Source: Bavariicoccus seileri WCC 4188 (GTDB lineage Bacteria; Bacillota; Bacilli; Lactobacillales; Aerococcaceae). Taken from it: DNA of 56,040 nt. The notes beneath the pieces were generated by a model. It was not told the origin of the DNA. It made no database searches and was given only the letters and a program-made list of their open reading frames with translations. This document shows positions 49,501 through 56,040 of the stretch, one piece after another. The stretch covers positions 1 to 56,040 of the forward strand of contig NZ_ATXL01000009.1 of assembly GCF_000421665.1 (NCBI RefSeq), in the 5' to 3' direction. Positions within the stretch are counted from its first letter, which is position 1. The number at the start of each line of letters is the position of its first letter. Position numbers and translations under genes: made by a program.

Positions 49501-50090
49501 AAGTCGATTCTCACAGGATTCTCACTAGTTAACGGAAAAACATCAACGATACTTCCACGTCTTGCATACTCTCCCGGACGACTAATCATCGTTTGAGGCT
49601 CATATCCCATGTTGACTAAATCAGTGACCAGGCTATCCAAACTACTGACTTCTTCGCCAACACTCAAATATCTGACATGATCGCGCCATATTTTAGGAGG
49701 TAATAACGGTTTTAATAGCCCACTGACCGGGACAAAGACAATCCCCTTTTTTTGCGTCAGCAATTGTGATAATGCTTGCAAGCGTTCCATCAATAAATCG
49801 TTTGAGGCAATAGCCATTTCAGCTGCTAATGTTTCCTCAGCTGAAAAGATAGTGGTCATCATATCATCTGATACCAATAGATCGCAAGATTCTTTCAATT
49901 GCGTCGCAGCCAATCGGTTAGGAGTGACCACAATGACCGGAGAATCGTCTTTATCTGCAAGACAAACAAGACTCAGCGCTTCCGCTGACCCCTGTAAACC
50001 TGTCATTAAATGTCGTTTAGGCTTGTTGGCTTGATCAAGCCATTTTTTGAGACTAGGAGCCTCGGAAATCGCCTTTAATATAGTTTTCAT
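46548..50090 (-). CDS. mfd: Transcription-repair coupling factor Mfd
   Basis: 1180-residue translocase that removes stalled RNA polymerase and recruits UvrA. The UvrB-like N-terminus precedes the polymerase-interacting domain (LKKGDYVVHVNHGIGVYKG). The RecG-type motor follows with GDVGYGKTEVAMRA, VVDEEQRFG and LTATPIPRTLHMS. The C-terminal regulatory domain has VEAYLPDEYLADEHQKVEFYKRI. ATG 50090 follows AAGGAAGGTATT. It lies between pth and the flippase, as in other Firmicutes. Confidence 0.97.
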   Translation of the reverse strand: MKTILKAISEAPSLKKWLDQANKPKRHLMTGLQGSAEALSLVCLADKDDSPVIVVTPNRLAATQLKESCDLLVSDDMMTTIFSAEETLAAEMAIASNDLLMERLQALSQLLTQKKGIVFVPVSGLLKPLLPPKIWRDHVRYLSVGEEVSSLDSLVTDLVNMGYEPQTMISRPGEYARRGSIVDVFPLTSENPVRIDFFDTEIDSIRLFDADTQQSRENIDDITIWPADEWLYPKDQFEAVATALQKDLKSSVGKIKDEEVRTTQTDHFEAIIDQLSQGELPLNARYYIEYFYKHLVPVTAYFDRSNVVIVEDYARINESIARYEEEAALWISEQVVLGEVLSNQRFTVNGKQALLDLPNPQTFISAIQRGLGRLKFDAIENIQYRPMTPFFSQMPLLKQEVERWTARETTVIICVPDKTQQKKLEQTLNGFSIDYAYSDKSEIATGQLQIVAEPLSSGFELPSDRLAVITEKELFNKLTRRRKQSQNLPNAERLKSYNELKKGDYVVHVNHGIGVYKGIKTLEISGIHKQYVAINYKDGGNLFVPVDQLNLVQKYVSSEAKVPKINKLGGTDWAKTKAKVAAKIEDIADDLIDLYAKRQAEKGFAFSPDTPEQQDFENAFGYQETEDQLRSIREIKADMEKEQPMDRLLVGDVGYGKTEVAMRAIFKCLMDGKQAAILVPTTILAEQHFETFTDRFRDYPFEIGLLSRFRTKAQQKETIEGLRKGSIDIVIGTHRLLSKDVSFLDLGLLVVDEEQRFGVKHKERLKSLRSQVDVLTLTATPIPRTLHMSMLGVRDLSVIETPPANRYPIQTYVMAQNPIVIRDGIEREMARGGQVFYLSNRVETIHQKAEMIRQLVPTANVGIAHGQMGEHELEDVLMAFLERRLDAIVTTTIIETGVDMPNVNTLFIEQADRFGLSQLYQLRGRVGRTNRLAYSYLMYNPNKSLTEVGEQRLQTMREFTDLGSGFKIAMRDLAIRGAGNLLGKQQHGFIDSVGYDLYTQMLNEAVAKRKGEVKTDYSLANIEIDLSVEAYLPDEYLADEHQKVEFYKRIRQIASEGDYREIQDDLIDRFGEFPDAVANLVEIGLIRYLAILSGITEIKQQTDTVRLVFTDQASQKVGGMKLFECLNATTMKAQVTQDGQKLIILFNPKKLYPDQLLTQLKLFLKETASVISGESDEEKE

Positions 50091-50168
50091 AATACCTTCC
50101 TTATTCACAACTGTATTATTTCTGACCAGCATAACCTGGTCAAGTCTTTCAAAAATAAGTGCATTTTG

Positions 50169-50231
50169 TTCTTTCTAAGTGATTTTTAGTTCTTACTTAG
50201 TGTTTTTTAGTTCTTTCTAAGAGATTTTTAC
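50169..50231. repeat. Three tandem 21-bp units
   Basis: Each unit begins TTCTT(T/A)CT(A/T)AG and ends with a run of T; units are 50169-50189, 50190-50210 and 50211-50231. They lie upstream of mfd. Confidence 0.85.
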
Positions 50232-50278
50232 GTGCTTTTTTAAAACAACAAACACAAAACAGCAACAGACGTCAAAAG

Positions 50279-50303
50279 CCACTAGCTTAAAAAAGCATAG
50301 TGG
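50279..50303 (-). terminator. Hairpin downstream of pth, possible terminator
   Basis: CCACTA-GCTT, loop, AAGC-A-TAGTGG, followed on the minus strand by CTTTTG. The T run is short, and it is 229 nt past the pth stop. The 441-bp spacer 50091-50531 otherwise holds two tandem arrays and no gene. Confidence 0.45.
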
Positions 50304-50341
50304 TATTAACGATGACGTCATTATGTTCTTGTACTCTTTTC

Positions 50342-50413
50342 ATTGAATACATCTATATAAATACATTTATTACATACATCTATTGAATACATCTATTGAA
50401 TACATCTATTGAA
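50342..50413. repeat. Five and a half 13-bp units (ATTGAATACATCT)
   Basis: ATTGAATACATCT at 50342-50354, 50382-50394 and 50395-50407 is exact; 50355-50367 and 50368-50381 are diverged units, and a partial unit follows to 50413. Confidence 0.88.
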
Positions 50414-50531
50414 TTAGAAACTTCTAATAGCGTGCTATTACAGTATACCTTATTCAAGGTGATTTGGGCATAGCGTTTAAAAATCATTTGCGCCTCATTC
50501 GAGCGTCTGCTTATACAGGATATCAAACGTA

Positions 50532-51101
50532 TTACTTATGATTGAATCGAGACATCGTTTCAGCAAAGGTATGCCCTGCTATCCAATAATCGATGGCATC
50601 AACAGCTTCATCAATCGTTTGATCCAGTTTGATCTGTTCCTCTTTTGAAAACCCTGATAGCACGTGATTAATGACCGTGTGTCCTTTAATCGGATGACCA
50701 ATTCCAATCTTGATGCGTTTGATTTCTGTCGTACCCAGACGGGCGATAATATGTTTCATCCCATTGTGTCCACCAGCAGATCCCTTGGTGCGTAATCTCA
50801 GAGATGCTACGTCGAGATCCATATCATCATAGACTACTAGCAGATCATCTATTGGGACTGTGTAATAATCAACAATCGCACTAACTGCGTCTCCGGATAG
50901 ATTCATAAACGTTTGAGGTTTGACCACTAACAACTTCTCTGTACCTATAAAGGTTTCGGCATACTGTGATAGCTGTTTATCGATTGTCAAACGAACACCG
51001 TTCTTTGCTGCCCAACGATCAATTGTCATAAAACCAACATTATGCCTATTATTCTCGTATTTTTTCCCTGGGTTACCAAGACCCACTATCATCTTTACCA
51101 T
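50532..51101 (-). CDS. pth: Peptidyl-tRNA hydrolase
   Basis: 189 residues, the family length. It frees tRNA from abortive peptidyl-tRNA. It begins MVKMIVGLGNPGKKYENNRHNVGF with Asn10 and the catalytic His20, then VVYDDMDLDVASLRLRTKGSAGGHNGMKHI. AGGTGGCATAAA precedes the ATG. It is divergent from ldh and upstream of mfd. Confidence 0.97.
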   Translation of the reverse strand: MVKMIVGLGNPGKKYENNRHNVGFMTIDRWAAKNGVRLTIDKQLSQYAETFIGTEKLLVVKPQTFMNLSGDAVSAIVDYYTVPIDDLLVVYDDMDLDVASLRLRTKGSAGGHNGMKHIIARLGTTEIKRIKIGIGHPIKGHTVINHVLSGFSKEEQIKLDQTIDEAVDAIDYWIAGHTFAETMSRFNHK

Positions 51102-51133
51102 TTTATGCCACCTATCTGAAACCGTTTCACAAC

Positions 51134-51162
51134 ACTAGTACAGGCGTTTTATCTGTACTAGT
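51134..51162. promoter_or_regulatory. 10-bp perfect inverted repeat in the pth-ldh gap
   Basis: ACTAGTACAG (51134-51143) and CTGTACTAGT (51153-51162) with a 9-nt loop, 33 bp upstream of pth. There is no T run on either side, so it may be an operator or leader hairpin rather than a terminator. Confidence 0.5.
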
Positions 51163-51327
51163 CTCATGTTTAGTTTTCGTTGTATTATTCACTTGAATGC
51201 GCTTTACTATTTAAAGTCATATACAATTATTGTCCTACATTAGTCTACAAATAGCGACTAAAACGCTCAGCACGAAATCACTTACATAAATTTATTAGTG
51301 AAAAATTGTGCATTCTGCTTCGTTTAC

Positions 51328-51336
51328 TGTTATAAT
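51328..51336 (+). promoter_or_regulatory. Extended -10 of the ldh promoter
   Basis: TGTTATAAT (TGn plus a consensus -10) lies 44 nt before the ldh start. The -35 is weak (TTGTGC or TGTGCA at 18-19 nt). ATTAGTGAAAAATTGTGC just upstream is not a proper Rex palindrome. Confidence 0.7.
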
Positions 51337-51364
51337 GTGACTGTATTATTTTAACACAAATTGA

Positions 51365-52348
<984 letters not shown>

Positions 52349-52358
52349 CTAAGGGTTT

Positions 52359-52464
52359 GTTCATGAAGTGTTCAGCTTTGAGAAATAAGGAAACCTATCT
52401 GAAAATAAGGTCTTGAATTTTCGAGATAGGGTGACTTATTTCCGAAAAAGCTACTTCAGGAACA
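52359..52464 (+). repeat. Long hairpin repeat, copy 2 (3' UTR of ldh)
   Basis: GTTCATGAAGTGTTC, AGCTTTGAGAAATAAG, an apical hairpin (CCTATCT/AGATAGG and GAAAAT/ATTTTC), then CTTATTTCCGAAAAAGCT and ACTTCAGGAAC. It aligns with 14302-14412 read on the minus strand. At four pairs both sides have changed together. A second, shorter copy of the first arm follows at 52473-52515. Confidence 0.85.
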
Positions 52465-52472
52465 CCGACTAT

Positions 52473-52515
52473 AAGGTTTGTTCAATAAGCGCTTAACTTC
52501 GAGCCATAAGGCAAG
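52473..52515 (+). repeat. Half-copy of the hairpin repeat's first arm
   Basis: It starts GTTTGTTCAATAAGCGC and continues TTAACTTCGAGCCATAAG. It matches the half-copy at 14241-14295 near lytR. Both elements therefore have the same full-plus-half layout. Confidence 0.7.
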
Positions 52516-52532
52516 ATAATCAGAGATGAATC

Positions 52533-52568
52533 AATGGGCTATGACAACAGTGATTGTCATAGCCCATT
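52533..52568 (+). terminator. Terminator of ldh
   Basis: 15-bp perfect stem AATGGGCTATGACAA with loop CAGTGA, then TTTTTGTG. It lies 185 nt past the ldh stop, beyond the hairpin repeat. The remaining spacer to 52746 shows no gene. Confidence 0.93.
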
Positions 52569-52746
52569 TTTGTGTCTTAAAAATATATTTTTTCTGTATC
52601 AACAACATATAGACGACCGGTATTACATGCATTACATACTTTTCCAATAGTGCTTACTCCACCAAAAGCACTTGCTTTAGTCATTATAATCACTTTGCTT
52701 ATGGAGGATACATCTACTTCACTCTAGAGATACTCTAGGGAGAGTA

Positions 52747-53736
52747 TTAATCGAACATTTTAAATTGTTCGGAGAATAAAGGACTAACAGACCGATTTTC
52801 ATGAATTCGGCGAATGGCTTCTGCCATTAATGGAGCTACTGTAACTTGACGAAGTTTTTCAATATGTTTTTCTTCGCTAATTTGGATAGAATCTGTCACA
52901 ATAACTTCTTTGATCACTGAACGTGTCAGGCGTTCTGGCGCAGGTCCAGAGAGAATAGCATGTGTGCAACAAACATAAACATCTTTTGCACCATAGTCTT
53001 TCAATGCTTGAGCTGCTAATGTTATTGTTCCAGCTGTATCGATCATATCATCTATGATGACACAATGTTTATCCTTGACGTCACCAATAATATTCATAAC
53101 TTCTGCAACATTTGCTTTAGGGCGTCTTTTATCGATAATCGCAATTGGCGCCTTCAAGAATTCTGCTAATTTACGTGCTCTTGTCACGCCACCATGATCT
53201 GGAGACACGACTACGACATCGTCCTTATCAGCTTTTAATTCTTCATGCTCCAAAATATAATTAGCCAATAAAGGAGCTCCCATCAAGTGATCCACTGGCA
53301 TATCGAAAAATCCTTGGATTTGAGCCGCATGTAGATCAAGTGTCAAGACTCGATTTGCACCTGCTGTCGTTATCATATTGGCAACCAATTTAGATGTGAT
53401 TGGTTCTCTCGATTGTGCTTTACGGTCTTGTCTTGCGTAACCGTAGTAAGGAATCACCACGTTGATAGTCTTCGCTGAGGCCCTTCTCAAAGCATCAATC
53501 ATAATCAACAATTCCATCAAGTTATCGTTAACAGGCGATGAAGTCGATTGTAGAATATAGACATGATCTCCCCGAATGCTTTCTTCGATATTGATCTTAA
53601 TTTCGCCATCGCTAAATTTAGTTGATGATATCCTGCCTAACTCTACACCTAATTCTGTTGCGATTTTTTCCGCTAATGGGATATTTGAACTGAGTGCAAA
53701 CAATTTTAGCTTAGGATCATCATAATGTTTTGTCAT
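52747..53736 (-). CDS. prs: Ribose-phosphate pyrophosphokinase
   Basis: 330 residues. It makes PRPP from ribose 5-phosphate and ATP for nucleotide, His and Trp synthesis. It shows [41 protein letters not shown] and the PRPP loop [15 protein letters not shown] 53736 (second Met of the frame) has GGAGG 6 nt before it. It is downstream of glmU, the common purR-glmU-prs order. Confidence 0.97.
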   Translation of the reverse strand: MTKHYDDPKLKLFALSSNIPLAEKIATELGVELGRISSTKFSDGEIKINIEESIRGDHVYILQSTSSPVNDNLMELLIMIDALRRASAKTINVVIPYYGYARQDRKAQSREPITSKLVANMITTAGANRVLTLDLHAAQIQGFFDMPVDHLMGAPLLANYILEHEELKADKDDVVVVSPDHGGVTRARKLAEFLKAPIAIIDKRRPKANVAEVMNIIGDVKDKHCVIIDDMIDTAGTITLAAQALKDYGAKDVYVCCTHAILSGPAPERLTRSVIKEVIVTDSIQISEEKHIEKLRQVTVAPLMAEAIRRIHENRSVSPLFSEQFKMFD

Positions 53737-53788
53737 TTTCATCCTCCGTTATGGTCAATAGCTTTTCTCCATCCATTCTATCATTTTT

Positions 53789-55156
53789 TTATTTATGCGG
53801 TAGCCTATTTGCATATTTTTCTTTATTTTCTTGCCTAGCACGTGCAATTGCTAATGCTTTTTCAGGTACATCCTTCGTGATAACAGATCCCGCAGCTGTA
53901 AAAGCACCCTTTCCAATCGTGACAGGTGCGATAATCGAGGTATCACAACCTATGAAAGCACCATCTCCAACTGTTGAACGATGTTTATTGACGCCATCGT
54001 AATTCACAAAAATCGTGCCACATCCAATATTGATTTCTCGGCCTAGATCAGCATCTCCTACATAGGTCAAATGGCCCACCTTGGTGTCTTTGCCTACAGT
54101 GGCATTTTTAACTTCTACAAAGTTACCAACATGAACATTCTCACCAAGTGAGGCGTTCGTCCGTAAGTGCGCAAAAGGTCCACAATCACCACCGTTATCA
54201 AGCGTCGCCTGTTCAATCACAGATTGTGTCACAGTAACAGAATCCCCTATAGTACTGTCACTGATCCTTGATCCCGATGTGATAAGACAATCTGACCCGA
54301 TCTTAGTCGTTCCCAATAGCGAGACATTTCCTTCAATCACCGTATCTGGACCAACTTCCACCTTAACATCCACATAAGTGGTTTGTGGATCGACCAGGGT
54401 CACCCCGTTGACCATTAGACGGTGATTGATGCGCTCTTGCATCACTTTTCTAGCTTTTGCTAATGCTACACGGTCATTGACACCAAGTCCCTCTCTAGCG
54501 TCAGGCATGGCATATCCGGCTACAACTTTCCCTTTTACTTTTAGCACTTCAATGATATCTGTCAAATAAAACTCGCCTTGAGCATTTTCATTGCCAATCG
54601 TTTCTAACGCTTCAAAAAGTTCTTTATTATCAAAGCAGTACGTTCCCGTGTTAACTTCTTTGATTGCCAGTTCAGTTGTCTCAGCATCTTTTTGTTCTAC
54701 TATTCTTTCCAGTACGCCTTGCTCATTGCGGATGATGCGACCATAGCCAGTAGGATCTGGTTCTATACTAGTAAGGACAGTTGCCTTCGAATGGATCGAT
54801 TCATGGTAAGTGATCAATTGTTGCAATGTATCATCGGTCAATAGAGGTGTATCACCACAAATCACCAATGTAGTGCCCTCTTTCCCCTCCAAAGCTCCTC
54901 TAGCCTGCATCACAGCATGAGCCGTCCCCAACTGCTCTTCTTGCAATGTATAAGAAACGCGATCTCCAAGCACTTCCTCAACCATCTCAGCACCATGACC
55001 AACTACCGTCACGATTTCGCTAACTCCCAAAGCTTCCAATTGATCAACCACGTGTTCGACCATTGCTTGACCACAAATAGGATGTAACACTTTGTATAGT
55101 TTTGATTTCATACGTGTTCCTTGTCCAGCTGCTAATACGATTGCAAATTTTTCCAA
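53789..55156 (-). CDS. glmU: Bifunctional N-acetylglucosamine-1-P uridyltransferase / GlcN-1-P acetyltransferase
   Basis: 455 residues. It makes UDP-GlcNAc for peptidoglycan. The N-terminal uridyltransferase begins [25 protein letters not shown] and has the [12 protein letters not shown] segment. The C-terminal half is a left-handed hexapeptide beta-helix with the acetyltransferase site [20 protein letters not shown]. The start is TTG 55156, with GGAGG 9 nt upstream, giving the normal length; the longer frame adds a non-family extension. Confidence 0.96.
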   Translation of the reverse strand: MEKFAIVLAAGQGTRMKSKLYKVLHPICGQAMVEHVVDQLEALGVSEIVTVVGHGAEMVEEVLGDRVSYTLQEEQLGTAHAVMQARGALEGKEGTTLVICGDTPLLTDDTLQQLITYHESIHSKATVLTSIEPDPTGYGRIIRNEQGVLERIVEQKDAETTELAIKEVNTGTYCFDNKELFEALETIGNENAQGEFYLTDIIEVLKVKGKVVAGYAMPDAREGLGVNDRVALAKARKVMQERINHRLMVNGVTLVDPQTTYVDVKVEVGPDTVIEGNVSLLGTTKIGSDCLITSGSRISDSTIGDSVTVTQSVIEQATLDNGGDCGPFAHLRTNASLGENVHVGNFVEVKNATVGKDTKVGHLTYVGDADLGREINIGCGTIFVNYDGVNKHRSTVGDGAFIGCDTSIIAPVTIGKGAFTAAGSVITKDVPEKALAIARARQENKEKYANRLPHK

Positions 55157-55228
55157 AATGTATTTCCTCCAAACTTCCGTAACACCACTAACTATTGACT
55201 CTCGCTCTCCAGACAAAAAATGATTCAG

Positions 55229-56040
55229 TTATTTTTCTGGATCAAACGCCCTCAAATCATCAAAAAAAGAGCCCAAACTAGTCCTTAGCACTCGTTTTCG
55301 TTCATCCAAAGCATCAATATGAACTAAGGCATCGATATCTCCAACTTGATCTCTATCATGGTTGCTCAACTCGCATAAGACACAGGTGCCAACCGTTTCT
55401 GCCTCGAATTCAGAGGCTAGGATTTGCATACCCTGCACTGTCCCACCGCCATTTAGAAAGTCATCAATGATTAGCACTCGGTCCCCTTTTTTAAGGCTCT
55501 TTTTGGATACTTCCATTTTTTCAACCCTATTTGTCCGATAAGATGGGTAATTAATACTAACTGTTGATCCTTCTGTAATTTTAGAATCTCGTCTCACAAT
55601 CACAAATGGTACATTCAGATAGCGAGCAGCTGTTTGAGCAATCGGTATTCCCTTGGTCGCTACAGTTACCACTGCAGTAACTTGTTTGAAGGCATACTTA
55701 CTAGCAATCAAATGACCTAGCTGCCTCAATAACTCAGGATCGACCAATACATCAGACAAATACATGAAGCCCCCCGGAAGTAAGCGAGAAGGATCAGCTA
55801 ATTTCTCAACTAAATGATTCCCGACCTCTAATGCTTGACCTTTTGTTAGTAACGGGATAAAGCGGACCCCACCTGCAGCTCCTGAGTTTGTTTCAACCTT
55901 CCCAATACCTCGCTCAGCAAATGTCTTTTTTAGAATCACTAAATCTTCACTGATTGATGATTTAGCTGAGTGATATTTTTTGGTGAAGTAACTTAATGTA
56001 ATCAATTGATGTGGGTGCTCCAACAAGTAATACACCATAT
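55229..56040 (-). CDS. purR: Pur operon repressor PurR (N-terminus beyond window)
   Basis: About 270 residues are visible. A winged helix (YFTKKYHSAKSSISEDLVILKKTF) is followed by a phosphoribosyltransferase-like domain with the PRPP motif VLIIDDFLNGGGTVQGM. It represses purine genes when PRPP is low. The frame is open to the edge, and the family normally has about ten more residues before VYYLLEHPHQLI, so the visible Met is probably internal. It lies 72 nt upstream of glmU. Confidence 0.94.
   Translation of the reverse strand, partial: MVYYLLEHPHQLITLSYFTKKYHSAKSSISEDLVILKKTFAERGIGKVETNSGAAGGVRFIPLLTKGQALEVGNHLVEKLADPSRLLPGGFMYLSDVLVDPELLRQLGHLIASKYAFKQVTAVVTVATKGIPIAQTAARYLNVPFVIVRRDSKITEGSTVSINYPSYRTNRVEKMEVSKKSLKKGDRVLIIDDFLNGGGTVQGMQILASEFEAETVGTCVLCELSNHDRDQVGDIDALVHIDALDERKRVLRTSLGSFFDDLRAFDPEK

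Noticed and set aside
51300-51325. Rex operator at the ldh promoter
   Set aside because: ATTAGTGAAAAATTGTGC has Rex-like words but not the inverted TTGTGAA/TTCACAA arrangement.

Overview
The window is chromosomal backbone of a low-GC Gram-positive bacterium, almost certainly a member of the Lactobacillales (Aerococcaceae or Carnobacteriaceae-like; I cannot fix the genus). Evidence: AGGAGG ribosome sites, TTG/GTG starts, the CIRCE/HrcA-type groESL promoter, L-lactate dehydrogenase, Rex, Spx, two Rgg-family regulators, an Rgg-linked short peptide, an arginine T-box, and housekeeping gene orders shared with Bacillus and lactic acid bacteria. No tRNA, rRNA, CRISPR or prophage was seen. One transposase fragment is cut by the left edge.

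Layout. 1-9.7 kb: IS transposase end, groES-groEL, rex, ydiF (ABC-F) and the tsaB-rimI-tsaD cluster, the same neighbourhood as in Bacillus subtilis, followed by an EamA-type transporter. 9.7-18.9 kb: dihydroxyacetone kinase dhaKLM plus a methyltransferase, lrgAB with its LytS/LytR two-component system, a split chromate-type transporter pair and a Nudix hydrolase. 19-27.9 kb: spx, a tiny hydrophobic peptide gene divergent from an Rgg-type regulator, then a promoter and T-box (specifier read as CGC, Arg) controlling an amino-acid ABC transporter with three tandem binding-protein genes (the middle one broken twice), an M20 amidohydrolase and a YehR-like lipoprotein. 27.9-33.8 kb: an M3 oligopeptidase, an MFS exporter divergent from a second Rgg regulator with palindromic candidate operators, and a VTT/small protein/HIT operon. 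33.9-56 kb: housekeeping genes on the minus strand: proS, ybgA-like, lysS, hslO, ftsH, hpt, tilS, yabR, divIC, rqcP, a flippase, mfd, pth, then ldh on plus, then prs, glmU and purR.

Two observations stand out. First, a hairpin of about 105 nt occurs downstream of both lytR and ldh, in the sense orientation of each gene. The copies differ at four base pairs by compensatory changes, which points to a conserved folded element. Second, a 22-codon ORF with a strong ribosome site lies divergent to the first Rgg gene. Its hydrophobic C-terminus DLFKLITIFF resembles SHP pheromones, and no terminator is visible between it and spx.

Many spacers also carry short locus-specific tandem repeats (9, 11, 13, 17 and 21 bp units), and similar repeats occur inside tilS. 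This suggests that replication slippage helps shape intergenic DNA in this genome.
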